Source: CAZKUR01 sp964556005
Lineage (GTDB): Bacteria > Bacteroidota > Ignavibacteria > Ignavibacteriales > Ignavibacteriaceae
DNA length: 64,000 nt
Reading direction: 5' to 3'
Assembly (NCBI GenBank): GCA_964556005.1
Contig: CAZKUR010000007.1
Span: 1-64,000 of the forward strand
In this document: piece after piece, positions 9,163 through 18,390 of the stretch
Layout: every line of letters begins with the position of its first letter
Numbering within the stretch: the first letter of the stretch is position 1
Program-made: the position numbers and the translations under genes
The notes under the pieces: generated by a model
Databases searched by the model: none
Told to the model about the DNA's origin: nothing
Seen by the model: only the letters and a program-made list of their open reading frames with translations

Positions 9163-10212
9163 ATGAAACATGTTACTATTGCATTTTTCATCTCGACCCT
9201 GTTAATCAAATCTTCATTTGGATTTGACGCTAAAAAACCGGATACACTTTTTATTGCATCATGGAATCTCGAAAATTTATTCGATACTACCGATGATCCC
9301 GGTAAAAACGATGTGGAGTTTACTCCCGAAGGAAGAAAAGACTGGACTGAGGATAGATTAAATAAAAAGTTATATAACCTGTCCAGGGTTATCAGATCGA
9401 TGAACGAAGATAAAGGTCCCGACATTTTAGGCGTTGTAGAAGTCGAACATAAAGCAATACTGGATTCTATGATCGCAAAATTTTTACCCGATAAATTTTA
9501 TAAAGTTGCTTATGCCGAATCACCGGACGAAAGGGGAATTGATAACGGCTTAATATACAAAACCAGTAAATTCAAAGTATTAAATGTAAATACCGATACA
9601 ATTCATTTGCCTGATAATTATCCGACAAGGTTAATTCTAAATGTAAACTTATTGGATAACAAAGGCGATACTCTTATTATTTTTGTTAATCACTGGCCTT
9701 CAAGAATCGGCGGCGAAGAAAAATCCCAGCCGAACAGAGTTGCGGCTGCAATAACCTTAAAAAAGAATGTTGATCATTATTTTAGCGTTAACCCGGATTC
9801 AAAAATATTTATTTTCGGCGATTTTAATGACGAACCGGCCAATGTATCAATACTTGATAATCTCCACGCCGAACCATTTTTGTGCGATTCGGTACAGAGT
9901 AAGAATAATGTTGAAATGAACCATAAGGGTACGCTTTTTAATCTTTCCTATTCTCTGTTTAATGAGGGAGAAGGAACTTATAAGTATAAAAGTACTTGGA
10001 ATTTACTAGATCAAATAATTGTATCAAGAGATATTATTACGGGTGATAAAATTAGTTATATTTGCAACAGCTTTACAATTTATAAACCATGGTTCATAGT
10101 AACACACTCCGGGAAGTATGAAGGAACTCCATTCCCGACATACGGAGGGAATAGATACTTAGGCGGATACAGCGACCATTTCCCGGTGTTTGCGAAATTT
10201 ATCCTTGATTAA
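9163..10212 (+). CDS. Secreted endonuclease/exonuclease/phosphatase family protein
   Basis: 349 residues with an N-terminal signal peptide (about 1-21) and a complete EEP fold: SWNLENLFD, GVVEVEH, NHWPSR, GDFNDEP and the C-terminal SDHFPVFAKF. The Asn, Glu and His of these motifs bind metal and catalyse phosphodiester hydrolysis in the family. Export plus EEP suggests an extracellular or periplasmic nuclease or phosphodiesterase, possibly for scavenging nucleic acid. Twelve bases separate it from the next gene, so the two are probably cotranscribed. Family assignment is firm; substrate is inferred. Confidence 0.85.
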   Translation: MKHVTIAFFISTLLIKSSFGFDAKKPDTLFIASWNLENLFDTTDDPGKNDVEFTPEGRKDWTEDRLNKKLYNLSRVIRSMNEDKGPDILGVVEVEHKAILDSMIAKFLPDKFYKVAYAESPDERGIDNGLIYKTSKFKVLNVNTDTIHLPDNYPTRLILNVNLLDNKGDTLIIFVNHWPSRIGGEEKSQPNRVAAAITLKKNVDHYFSVNPDSKIFIFGDFNDEPANVSILDNLHAEPFLCDSVQSKNNVEMNHKGTLFNLSYSLFNEGEGTYKYKSTWNLLDQIIVSRDIITGDKISYICNSFTIYKPWFIVTHSGKYEGTPFPTYGGNRYLGGYSDHFPVFAKFILD

Positions 10213-10224
10213 AAGAAAGACGAA

Positions 10225-10917
10225 ATGAGAAAAGCAGTCTTAATCTTTGGAGCATACGGTGCATTAGGCAGAGGACTCGTTCAGAGCTTCCTTGAAAAAG
10301 ATTATGAAAAATTATACCTGTTTGATTTTGGAGCAGAGGAGAAAGGATTAAAGAATTCAAAGATCGTTAATTTTAATGTTGACGATTTATCAAAAGAGCA
10401 AAATGTAAAAGCTGCTTTTTCTAAAATTAAACCCGATAAAAACACTTTATATTTTCTCTACAGTACTGTTGGAGGTTTTAACGGTGGAAAAACAACCTGG
10501 GAAACTGAAAGTACGGATTGGGAAAAAATGTTCGATATGAATATTAAGTCGAATTTTTTCATCGCAAAATATTTTTCAAATCTTGTGAAGGATTCAGCCG
10601 GAGGCTCGATTTGCTTTACTGCTGCGTATGTTGGATTAAAAGCTGAAAAAAATAAAGCGGCTTACGGAGCTGCAAAAGGAGCACTTATTCATTTTGTCCA
10701 TACGCTTTCGTTAGAGGGAAAAGAAATTAAATTAAGTGTAAATGCAATCGCTCCTTATATCATAGATACACCTGCAAATAGAGGATGGTTGAAAGATGAA
10801 AATTATGATACATGGACTAAACCCAGTGAGATCGGAGAACTTGCTCATTCGCTGTTTATGAATTTTAATTTCATTACCGGAAATATTATTACCCTTACCC
10901 ACCGCTTCCAGGTATGA
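10225..10917 (+). CDS. Short-chain dehydrogenase/reductase
   Basis: Classical SDR of 230 residues. The N-terminal Rossmann motif GAYGALGRG binds NAD(P)H, and the catalytic Y-x3-K appears as YGAAKG with an upstream Ser/Thr-rich strand (CFTAAYVG). The nearest familiar relatives by general look are dihydropteridine reductase-like or fabG-like SDRs, but the substrate is not recognisable. It follows the EEP protein by 12 bases with a weak purine-rich ribosome site. Confidence 0.75.
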   Translation: MRKAVLIFGAYGALGRGLVQSFLEKDYEKLYLFDFGAEEKGLKNSKIVNFNVDDLSKEQNVKAAFSKIKPDKNTLYFLYSTVGGFNGGKTTWETESTDWEKMFDMNIKSNFFIAKYFSNLVKDSAGGSICFTAAYVGLKAEKNKAAYGAAKGALIHFVHTLSLEGKEIKLSVNAIAPYIIDTPANRGWLKDENYDTWTKPSEIGELAHSLFMNFNFITGNIITLTHRFQV

Positions 10918-10988
10918 AAAATGGATTATAATTAGTCAAAAACTTTGGCAGAATAGCCTAAAATACAATTAATTAGTTGACTTTGTTT

Positions 10989-11020
10989 TTTGAAATTCTT
11001 ATTGTAGCACAATATTTTTG
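10989..11020 (+). promoter_or_regulatory. Bacteroidota-type promoter candidate for exbB
   Basis: TTTG at 10989-10992 and TATTTTTG at 11013-11020 are separated by 20 bases. This matches the known Bacteroidota -33 TTTG / -7 TAnnTTTG arrangement. It lies about 70 bases upstream of the exbB start, which has a strong AGGAGG site at 11078-11083. Confidence 0.45.
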
Positions 11021-11092
11021 AGTAAATTGTTGAAGTTTTTTTTGTCCCTTCAGCAATGTTTTAATTTAATATAATTTAGGAGGTTACCTTTT

Positions 11093-11788
11093 ATGGAATT
11101 ATCAGCCATTACGTTGTCAGTTATACATTTAATTGCTCAGGCGCAGCAGAATACGAGTGCATTAAATTGGCTGACTGAAAAATTTATTGCGGGTGGTCTT
11201 TTTATGTGGCCAATACTCGGATGTTTAGTCCTTGGTTTGGCTTTTGTTATTGAAAGAATGTGGACACTTACTAGAGCGCGTGTCAATACTAAAGACTTTA
11301 TTATCAAAGTTAAAAAAGCCCTTACCGAAGAGGGAATTGAAGCTGCTAAAGAAGTTTGCGCAAATACAAGAGGACCTATCGCTTCTGTATTTTATGCAGG
11401 CTTATTAAGAGCAAATGAAGGTTTGGAATCTGCGGAAAAAGCTATTGTAGCTTACGGTGGAATTGAAATGAACTTCCTTGAAAGAGGACTTATCTGGATT
11501 TCTACTTTTATTACCCTCGCACCGATGCTTGGTTTTACCGGAACGGTTCAAGGTATGATTCAAGCTTTTGACGCTATTAAAGAAGCGGCTCAAATTTCTC
11601 CTGCAATTGTTGCTGAAGGTATTGCAGTTGCTCTTTTAACAACTCTGTTCGGTTTAGTTGTAGCTATGTTCCTTCAAGTGTTCTATAACTATTTCATCTC
11701 GAGAATTGACAGGCTTGTAGGAGATATGGAAGAAAGTTCGATCGAATTAATCGATACATTGTACGAATTGAATATTAAAAAAGCTTAA
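11093..11788 (+). CDS. exbB: ExbB/TolQ/MotA-family proton channel protein
   Basis: 231-residue inner-membrane protein with three hydrophobic helices. The first is at about 33-55; the long conserved pair lies near ISTFITLAPMLGFTGTVQGMIQAF (about 137-165) and GIAVALLTTLFGLVVAMFLQVFYNYF (about 178-205). The GFTGTV and GLLATT-like features are family hallmarks of the proton channel that energises TonB or Tol systems. A perfect AGGAGG precedes the ATG. It heads an exbB-exbD-exbD set; no tonB gene is in the window. Confidence 0.93.
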   Translation: MELSAITLSVIHLIAQAQQNTSALNWLTEKFIAGGLFMWPILGCLVLGLAFVIERMWTLTRARVNTKDFIIKVKKALTEEGIEAAKEVCANTRGPIASVFYAGLLRANEGLESAEKAIVAYGGIEMNFLERGLIWISTFITLAPMLGFTGTVQGMIQAFDAIKEAAQISPAIVAEGIAVALLTTLFGLVVAMFLQVFYNYFISRIDRLVGDMEESSIELIDTLYELNIKKA

Positions 11789-11821
11789 TATTTTTAAAAT
11801 TAAAATAATTCATATAACAAT

Positions 11822-12358
11822 ATGGCAATGATTAAAAAAAGAAAGCTGCAGGAAGCTCAAATTCCAACAAGTTCAATGGCTGATATAGCTTTTCTCCTGT
11901 TATTATTCTTCCTTGTAGCGACTACAATAGATGTTGATACGGGTATTGGCTTAACGTTACCGGAATACGTTGAAAATCCCGAAACTGTTAAGGTTCCTAA
12001 AAACAGAATGGTAGCCATCCTAATCAACGCAAACGGCGACGTGCTGATGGACGGAAAACCTGTTTCAATATTCGCAATAAAAGATATGCTAAAGCCTCGA
12101 ATAGAATCGAAAATTGATTTACCGGATAACCAGAAATTAATTGTTTCCGTTAAAACAGATCGCCAGACAAAGTATAATACTTATATTCAGGCATTAGATC
12201 AAATAAAACAAGCATATTTTGAGGTTAGGGATCAATATTCACAAAGCACATATGGTAAAAAGTTTAAGAATTTAGATGCAAAAGAAACGGAAGATATTCA
12301 GAAAAATAAAATCCCGATTATCATTTCCCTGGCAGAACCCGAATCAATAAAAAAATAA
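11822..12358 (+). CDS. exbD: ExbD/TolR-family biopolymer transport protein (first copy)
   Basis: 178 residues: short basic cytoplasmic N-terminus, then one transmembrane helix with the signature SSMADIAFLLLLFFLVATTID. The Asp in MADIAF is the conserved proton-path residue. A periplasmic domain follows. It works with ExbB to convert proton flow into movement of an outer-membrane-directed partner. It has a longer periplasmic tail than the next gene, with an acidic/basic insertion near residues 130-165. Confidence 0.92.
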   Translation: MAMIKKRKLQEAQIPTSSMADIAFLLLLFFLVATTIDVDTGIGLTLPEYVENPETVKVPKNRMVAILINANGDVLMDGKPVSIFAIKDMLKPRIESKIDLPDNQKLIVSVKTDRQTKYNTYIQALDQIKQAYFEVRDQYSQSTYGKKFKNLDAKETEDIQKNKIPIIISLAEPESIKK

Positions 12359-12376
12359 TGAGATGAGGTTTTAATA

Positions 12377-12796
12377 ATGAAATTTGTAAAGAAAAGAGCT
12401 GGCTCCAAGACGGAAATCCCTACTGCTTCAATGCCGGATATCGTATTTATGCTGCTGTTGTTTTTTATGGTTTCTACAACTTTAAGAGAAGTTGAAGTAA
12501 AAGTTCAATACCAATTGCCTTCGGCTAAGGCTATCGAAAAAATCGAAAATAAAAGATTGGTCCAGTATATCTGGGTTGGCAGTAACGGTAGTATTCAAAT
12601 AAATGACAGCATTGTTAAATTAAACCAGATCGAACCGATTATGTATGCTAAAAGAAAAGCTTTGCCCAATGTAATTGTATCTTTGAGGATTGATAAAAAT
12701 ACAGATATGGGCCTAGTTACCGATATACAGCAGGAACTCCGCAAAGCAACGGCTCTGCGTATAAATTATTCGGCGAACTTGAAGGCTAAGGGTTGA
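12377..12796 (+). CDS. exbD: ExbD/TolR-family biopolymer transport protein (second copy)
   Basis: 139 residues, same architecture as the preceding ExbD: SMPDIVFMLLLFFMVSTTL membrane helix with the conserved Asp, then a compact periplasmic domain. It lies 18 bases downstream and is clearly a divergent paralogue. Tandem exbD genes are common in Bacteroidota-type operons, where the two subunits may form a heterodimer. A terminator follows. Confidence 0.92.
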   Translation: MKFVKKRAGSKTEIPTASMPDIVFMLLLFFMVSTTLREVEVKVQYQLPSAKAIEKIENKRLVQYIWVGSNGSIQINDSIVKLNQIEPIMYAKRKALPNVIVSLRIDKNTDMGLVTDIQQELRKATALRINYSANLKAKG

Positions 12797-12837
12797 AGCA
12801 TTCGAGTTAATAAATATTATTTAGGTTAAACTAATAA

Positions 12838-12872
12838 GGGCAGGCATATATTATTATATTCCTGCCTTTTTC
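12838..12872 (+). terminator. Intrinsic terminator of the exbB-exbD-exbD operon
   Basis: GGCAGG pairs with CCTGCC. The stem continues through an AT-rich segment (ATATA/TATAT after one mismatch) and is followed by TTTTT. It is 42 bases after the second exbD stop and just upstream of the next ribosome site. Confidence 0.75.
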
Positions 12873-12889
12873 AATTTAAGAGGGCAAGA

Positions 12890-13342
12890 ATGAATTTAAC
12901 CGAACGAATAAATGAAGATCTGAAAACTGCAATGAAGGAAGGTGACAAGATAAAACTAAGCACCATCAGATCTATTCGTGCGTTGATTTTGGAATTTGAA
13001 AAAAGCGGGGCGAATAAAAAGCTGACCCCTGAAGAAGAAATTCAGTTGCTTACAACTGCTGCGAAGAAAAGGAAGGATTCAATCGAACAATTTCGAGCGG
13101 GAGGCCGTGAAGAGCTTGCCCAAAAGGAGGAAGCAGAATTAAAAATATTGATGAATTATTTACCCAATCAATTGTCTGAAGATGAAATCAAAAAAGAAGT
13201 TGAAAGGTTGGGAAAAGAAATAGGTGCGAAAAGTAAAGAAGATTTTCCTAAATTAATGCCGCTTGTTATGAAGGAACTTAAAGGTAAAGCAGACGGCAAA
13301 ATTGTTAAAAGTATTGTTGAAAGGTATTTAACAGTAAGTTGA
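12890..13342 (+). CDS. GatB/YqeY domain protein
   Basis: 150-residue YqeY-family protein resembling the C-terminal tRNA-interacting domain of the GatB amidotransferase subunit. Visible family features are the N-terminal MNLTERINEDLKTAMKEGDKIKLSTIR helix, the RKDSIEQFRAGGREELAQKE segment and the C-terminal GKADGKIV. Family members are thought to act on tRNA or translation but lack a firm function. A GAGGGC ribosome site precedes the ATG. Its stop overlaps the next start by four bases (TTGA). Confidence 0.9.
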   Translation: MNLTERINEDLKTAMKEGDKIKLSTIRSIRALILEFEKSGANKKLTPEEEIQLLTTAAKKRKDSIEQFRAGGREELAQKEEAELKILMNYLPNQLSEDEIKKEVERLGKEIGAKSKEDFPKLMPLVMKELKGKADGKIVKSIVERYLTVS

Positions 13343-13857
13343 ATGCTCTTGATATAATAATTATTGCATTAATTCTCATCGGGTTCGTTCTTGGGTATAA
13401 AGACGGATTTATTAGAAAATTAATAGGATTGATAGGTTTTGCATTAGCTATCTTTCTTGCTATAAGATACTCCGATTTTTTTGGTTCTTTAATAGAACAA
13501 TTCTTCGGAATGGATATTTATATGGCCGAGATCGTCGGAGGTGTTTTTGTCTTTACAGTTACAATTATTGTATCTGCGATTTTAAAACGTTTAATTCATC
13601 CTTTCGATAAAGTGAATAATTTTACAAACCAGCTTATCGGTGGAATCGTAGGTGGAATTCAAATATTATACTTTACAAGCGCCCTGCTTTTGATTCTGCA
13701 TATTTTTAATGTTCCTAATAATCAAGCTTCAAAATCTTCATTCTTATATTCAAAAGTGTATAATATCCTGCCCGTAACTATAGATTATCTAAGCAATTAT
13801 GCTCAGCAGCCTAAAGATATTATTAAGGATTATATTAACCGGAAAGATTCGATTTGA
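13339..13857 (+). CDS. cvpA: CvpA family membrane protein
   Basis: 172 residues with four hydrophobic segments (about 3-22, 27-43, 62-83, 98-120). The ALDIIIIALILIGFVLGYKDGFIRK opening is typical of CvpA, which is linked to envelope stress resistance and colicin V export in enterobacteria. It starts at TTG 13339, overlapping the YqeY stop by four bases, and its stop overlaps the mutS2 start, so the three genes are translationally coupled. The exact role is not known. Confidence 0.85.
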   Translation: MNALDIIIIALILIGFVLGYKDGFIRKLIGLIGFALAIFLAIRYSDFFGSLIEQFFGMDIYMAEIVGGVFVFTVTIIVSAILKRLIHPFDKVNNFTNQLIGGIVGGIQILYFTSALLLILHIFNVPNNQASKSSFLYSKVYNILPVTIDYLSNYAQQPKDIIKDYINRKDSI

Positions 13858-16205
13858 TGATAAACGAGTTCGTTCTTGAAAAACTGGAATTCAACAATGT
13901 ATTAAATTATATATCAAGATATGCAATAACGGAAAACGGAAGATTACAAGTTCTATCCCTCTTTCCTCTTACCGAACACGAAATAATTCTTACGGAAGGT
14001 GAATTAGTTACGGAGGCAAAAAACATCCTGATTAAGCAAACTCCGCCACCGCTTGCTTATATTCCCAACCTTGAAGAATCGCTTGCAAAATCTGTAATTG
14101 AAGGAGCGATTCTCGATCAGAAAAAGATACTGGAAATATTAAATCTTGCATCATCTTCGCGGAACCTTGCCGGTTTTATTAAATCCAATCTCGATATTGC
14201 TCCTTCATATCGGGGCATAATACAAAGACTTTTTATTGATAAAATTTTTGAACATAATATCAGCAGGGTGATCGATGAAAACGGAGAAGTTAAAGAAAAT
14301 GCTAGCGCCAAGCTTTCTGAAATTAGAAAAGAAATAAAATCCAAACAATCCGAATTAATAAAATCGGTAAATAAGATTATTAAAGCCTTAAGCGATAAGG
14401 ATATCATTAGAGAAGATTATTTAACTCTTCGCGACGGCAGAATAGTAATCCCGGTTAAAGTCGAACATAAAAGGCATCTGCGAGGATTTATTCATTCGGA
14501 ATCTTCAACCGGCCAGACTGTTTATATTGAACCTGAAGAAACACTTGAATTAAATAATGAAATTGTTTCTTTATCTTTTGCCGAAAAAAGAGAAATAGAA
14601 AGGCTGCTTAAAGAACTTACTAAATTAATCGGTAATGTATCTGCCGAATTAAAAAGAAGCCTACAAGCCGTCTCTTATATTGATTCACTGTTTGCAAGGG
14701 CAAAATATTCTGTCGAAATAATAGGTTCATTTCCTCTCATTGATAATAAAAAGCCTTTTCACATTATCGATGGCCGTCATCCGCTTTTGTTTAAAAAATT
14801 CGGCAGGGATGCTACTGTTCCCCTAAACCTTGAAATAAACAAAAATATTGTAATAATAATTACAGGCCCTAATACGGGGGGGAAAACAGTTGTATTAAAA
14901 ACCGTAGGGCTTCTTGCTTTAATGGTTCAAAGCGGTTTGCATATTCCAGTTCATCCTGATTCAAATTTTAGATTCTTTAATAATTTTATGCTGGATATCG
15001 GGGATGAACAATCAATCGAATCTGATCTTTCAACCTTTAGCTCTCATCTTTCGAACATTAAAAGTATTTTAAAAGAAGCTGATGAAAATTCGCTTGTTCT
15101 GCTTGATGAAATCGGTACCGGAACAGATCCTGCGGAAGGCTCGGCTTTGGCAATTGCTGTGCTGGTTTCTCTCCGGGATAAAAAATCTTCAGTTTTAGCT
15201 ACGACACATCATGGTAATTTAAAATTGGTTGCAAATGAACTTGAAGGCTTTGAGAATGCAGCAATGGAATTTGATAATGAAAATCTCCGGCCTACTTATA
15301 AATTTAAACAAGGAATTCCCGGTTCAAGTTATGCTTTCGAAATTGCCAAAAGAATCGGACTTGAGGATGAATTTATAAATACAGCTAAAAATTATCTCGA
15401 CGTAGATAAACACCAGATTGAAAAATTCCTGGTTGAGATTGAAGCAAAATCGAAAAGACTTGAAGAAAAATTAAAAAGTGCGGAGATAGAAAACTCAAGA
15501 TTATCAGGACTTACAAATCTCTACAAACAAAATCTTGAGAAGCTTGAAAAGGAAAAAAAGGAAATATTAAAGCAAACCAAAGATAAAGCCGAATTGTATC
15601 TTCGGGATATAAATAAGAAATTTGAGAATATGATAAAAGAAATTAAAGAAACTAATGCCAGCAAGGAATCTATTAAAAATTCTCAAAATATTATAAGGGA
15701 ATTAAAAGAAAAAAATAAAGATTTATATACCGAAACTATTGACTTAAGCAGTAATTTGCCTAATTTTAGGATTGGTGATTTTGCCGGAATAAAAAATACT
15801 CAAACAACCGGTATTATTTCGGAAATAGACAGCGATAAAAATAAAGCTGTTTTAAAAGTCGGTTCATTAAGGATGCAAGTAAAATTGGATGAACTTGTTC
15901 CTTCAAAAAAAGTAAAGGAAAAAGTTCCGGAAGAAACTTTGATAGATTATTTTTCTTCCGATGCAAAATTAAGATTGGATATACGTGGTGAAAAACCTGA
16001 AGAAGCGGAATTTGAAGTAGTGAAATTTTTAGACAGCGCATATTCCGGCGGTTTGGAAAGAGTTGAAATTCTGCACGGAAAAGGAACCGGCGCATTAAAG
16101 AAAATGGTGAAAAACATTTTGAAGCAGTACGAAAATGTTAAAAATTTTTATTATGCCCCAATTGAACTCGGTGGTGAAGGAATTACTATTGTAGAACTAA
16201 AATGA
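13857..16205 (+). CDS. mutS2: MutS2 family endonuclease/ATPase
   Basis: 782 residues with MutS2 architecture. A MutS core and clamp come first (about 1-320), then an ABC-type ATPase with Walker A GPNTGGKT (about 338-345), Walker B LLDEIGTGTDPAEG and the signature region. A coiled coil follows (about 520-640) and a C-terminal Smr nuclease domain with LDIRGEKPEEAE and LHGKGTGALK (about 705-782). MutS2 suppresses recombination and, in Gram-positives, also splits collided ribosomes. I start at the ATG at 13857 in the TGATG overlap with cvpA; a TTG one codon earlier is also possible. Confidence 0.95.
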   Translation: MINEFVLEKLEFNNVLNYISRYAITENGRLQVLSLFPLTEHEIILTEGELVTEAKNILIKQTPPPLAYIPNLEESLAKSVIEGAILDQKKILEILNLASSSRNLAGFIKSNLDIAPSYRGIIQRLFIDKIFEHNISRVIDENGEVKENASAKLSEIRKEIKSKQSELIKSVNKIIKALSDKDIIREDYLTLRDGRIVIPVKVEHKRHLRGFIHSESSTGQTVYIEPEETLELNNEIVSLSFAEKREIERLLKELTKLIGNVSAELKRSLQAVSYIDSLFARAKYSVEIIGSFPLIDNKKPFHIIDGRHPLLFKKFGRDATVPLNLEINKNIVIIITGPNTGGKTVVLKTVGLLALMVQSGLHIPVHPDSNFRFFNNFMLDIGDEQSIESDLSTFSSHLSNIKSILKEADENSLVLLDEIGTGTDPAEGSALAIAVLVSLRDKKSSVLATTHHGNLKLVANELEGFENAAMEFDNENLRPTYKFKQGIPGSSYAFEIAKRIGLEDEFINTAKNYLDVDKHQIEKFLVEIEAKSKRLEEKLKSAEIENSRLSGLTNLYKQNLEKLEKEKKEILKQTKDKAELYLRDINKKFENMIKEIKETNASKESIKNSQNIIRELKEKNKDLYTETIDLSSNLPNFRIGDFAGIKNTQTTGIISEIDSDKNKAVLKVGSLRMQVKLDELVPSKKVKEKVPEETLIDYFSSDAKLRLDIRGEKPEEAEFEVVKFLDSAYSGGLERVEILHGKGTGALKKMVKNILKQYENVKNFYYAPIELGGEGITIVELK

Positions 16206-16212
16206 AGTTAAA

Positions 16213-17712
16213 TTGTTCAAAAAAATTTTAATTGCCAACAGGGGCGAGATAGCAGTAAGGATAATCAGAGCATGTAAGGAGTTAGAAATTCCTTGTGCGG
16301 CAATTTATTCCGAAGCCGACAAAACAGCCCTTCATACAAGATTTGCCGATGAATCGTATCTAATAGGCGGAGCCCCTTCGGCCGAATCCTATCTTAACAA
16401 AGAAAAAATTATAAATCTTGCAAAAAAAATCGGTGCGGATGCAATTCATCCCGGTTACGGATTTTTCTCAGAAAATTCTTTTTTTATAAAAACTTGCGAA
16501 GATGAAAAGATAACATTCATTGGCCCGGGTTCCAATTCAGTTTCTATGATGGGAAGTAAAACCGCCGCAAGAAAATTAATGACCGAACATAACGTTCCGA
16601 TTGTTCCCGGTACAACCGAACCTGTTAAAAATCTGAAAGAAGGATTAAAGATTGCAGAGAAAGTCGGTTACCCTATTTTATTGAAAGCATCTGCAGGCGG
16701 TGGCGGAAAAGGAATGAGGAAAATTCAAAGTGCGGAAGAATTCGAATCGGCTTTTGACTCTACACGAAGAGAAGCTTTAAAAGCATTTGCCGATGATTCA
16801 GTTTATATCGAGAAATTTATCGAAAATCCTAAACATATCGAAGTTCAGATAATTGCGGATAAATTTGGAAATTATGCACACTTATTCGAAAGAGAATGTT
16901 CAATCCAGAGACGGCATCAAAAAATTATTGAAGAAGCTCCTTCCTATTTTGTAGATGAAGAAACCCGCCAAAAAATTACAACCGCTGCAATAAACGCAGC
17001 AAAAGCTTGTAATTACGTCAACGCAGGGACAATTGAATTTTTAATGGATAAAAACAAAAACTTCTACTTTCTTGAAATGAATACCCGTTTGCAGGTTGAA
17101 CACCCTGTAACCGAATTCATTTCAGGCATTGATCTTGTTAAAGAACAAATATCCATTGCGGCGGGAAATAAGTTATCTTTTTCACAAAAAGATTTAAAAA
17201 TTCATGGACATGCGGTTGAATGCAGAATTTATGCTGAAGATCCTTCAGATAATTTTTTACCTTCAACAGGATATATATCAGAATACCGCGAACCATCAGG
17301 ACCGGGTGTAAGAGTTGATTCCGGTTTTGGTTTAGGCTCAACAATTTCCATTCACTATGATCCGATGATTTCAAAATTAGTGTGCTGGGCCGGCGATCGT
17401 AAATCAGCAATCAATCGAATGCTTAGAGCACTTTCTGAATATAATATTGCCGGGCTTGTTCATAACATATCTTTTTTAGGCACTGTATTGAAAACCAATG
17501 AATTCACAAACGGTACTTTCGACATAAACTTTATTGAAGACAGGCTGTTAAAAAATATTCAAACCGGTGCTCAGGAAAAGGTTGAAACAAATCTTGAAGA
17601 AGCGGCTTCAATCTTTATTTCACTATTGAAAGAAAGAAACTCCAACAGAAATTTTTCATCCAATCATAAAGATAAATCCTATAATAACTGGATAAAAAAA
17701 CAATATGAATGA
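16213..17712 (+). CDS. accC: Biotin carboxylase subunit of an acyl-CoA carboxylase
   Basis: 499 residues with biotin carboxylase N-domain (ILIANRGEIAVRIIRACKEL), ATP-grasp (KASAGGGGKGMRK glycine loop, EMNTRLQVEHPVTE) and C-terminal domain. It carboxylates the biotin on the carrier encoded next, using ATP and bicarbonate. It starts at TTG 16213, eight bases after the mutS2 stop. The tail after about 450 is longer than in E. coli AccC and ends in a low-complexity Asn/Lys stretch. The carrier gene overlaps its end by eight bases. Pairing with a standalone carrier and no accA/accD nearby fits propionyl- or methylmalonyl-CoA carboxylase systems as well as acetyl-CoA carboxylase. Confidence 0.92.
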   Translation: MFKKILIANRGEIAVRIIRACKELEIPCAAIYSEADKTALHTRFADESYLIGGAPSAESYLNKEKIINLAKKIGADAIHPGYGFFSENSFFIKTCEDEKITFIGPGSNSVSMMGSKTAARKLMTEHNVPIVPGTTEPVKNLKEGLKIAEKVGYPILLKASAGGGGKGMRKIQSAEEFESAFDSTRREALKAFADDSVYIEKFIENPKHIEVQIIADKFGNYAHLFERECSIQRRHQKIIEEAPSYFVDEETRQKITTAAINAAKACNYVNAGTIEFLMDKNKNFYFLEMNTRLQVEHPVTEFISGIDLVKEQISIAAGNKLSFSQKDLKIHGHAVECRIYAEDPSDNFLPSTGYISEYREPSGPGVRVDSGFGLGSTISIHYDPMISKLVCWAGDRKSAINRMLRALSEYNIAGLVHNISFLGTVLKTNEFTNGTFDINFIEDRLLKNIQTGAQEKVETNLEEAASIFISLLKERNSNRNFSSNHKDKSYNNWIKKQYE

Positions 17713-18208
17713 ATTTGTTGTAACATTGAATAGCGGTAAAAAAAATGTAAAACTTATTGATGAAAAAAACGTTGAAATTGAAGGTAATAAATTTGAAAGT
17801 GAATTGATTCAAGTTTTTGAAGACAATTATTTATTAAAGATTGGTAATAAATTTTTTGAAGTATCTGCGGAAAAAATCGATAATGAAAAATTTGCCGTAC
17901 TGATAAAAGGTGAAAGGATTGAAGTTGAGGTAAGGAGTCTGCTTAGAGAAAAAGCGTTAAAGCTTTTAGCAAATCACGCATCTGCGCATACTTCAGTTGA
18001 AATTAAAGCCCCGATGCCGGGTATGATTTTAAAAATAAAAAAGAATCAGGGTGAAACAATAAATCAGGGAGAAAGTATTCTTATCCTTGAAGCCATGAAA
18101 ATGGAAAATGAAGTCAGATCCCCGATGTCGGGTAATATTCAAGAAATATTTATAAAAGAAGGAGAGCCAGTAGAGAAAGGGGCAAAACTACTAAAAATTG
18201 GACAGTGA
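17705..18208 (+). CDS. Biotin carboxyl carrier protein
   Basis: 167 residues with a C-terminal biotinyl/lipoyl domain (about 98-167). It carries the canonical EAMKMENEV loop, where Lys 132 is the biotin attachment residue, flanked by Pro-Gly turns (APMPGMILKI and SPMSGNIQEI). The N-terminal 90 residues look like the adaptor region of carboxylase alpha chains, as if the BC-BCCP alpha subunit were split into two genes. It overlaps the biotin carboxylase gene by eight bases. The carboxyltransferase partner is outside the window. Confidence 0.92.
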   Translation: MNEFVVTLNSGKKNVKLIDEKNVEIEGNKFESELIQVFEDNYLLKIGNKFFEVSAEKIDNEKFAVLIKGERIEVEVRSLLREKALKLLANHASAHTSVEIKAPMPGMILKIKKNQGETINQGESILILEAMKMENEVRSPMSGNIQEIFIKEGEPVEKGAKLLKIGQ

Positions 18209-18390
18209 GATCAAAAAAGTTTCATATAAAAATTAGCGAAACTTTTATGATTGATATTCAGACCATTACATGGTTTTTAGGTTAAGTTAACCCCTAATAG
18301 GTTCTATCCATTAAATATCGTTGTTATAAAAAAATTCTTAAATGGTAAACTAATAAATAATTTATGTTCAATGTTTCCAAAGGAGGTAGC

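Noticed and set aside
11093..12796. Complete TonB system
   Set aside because: Only exbB and two exbD genes are present; no tonB-like C-terminal domain or TonB-dependent receptor is in the window.
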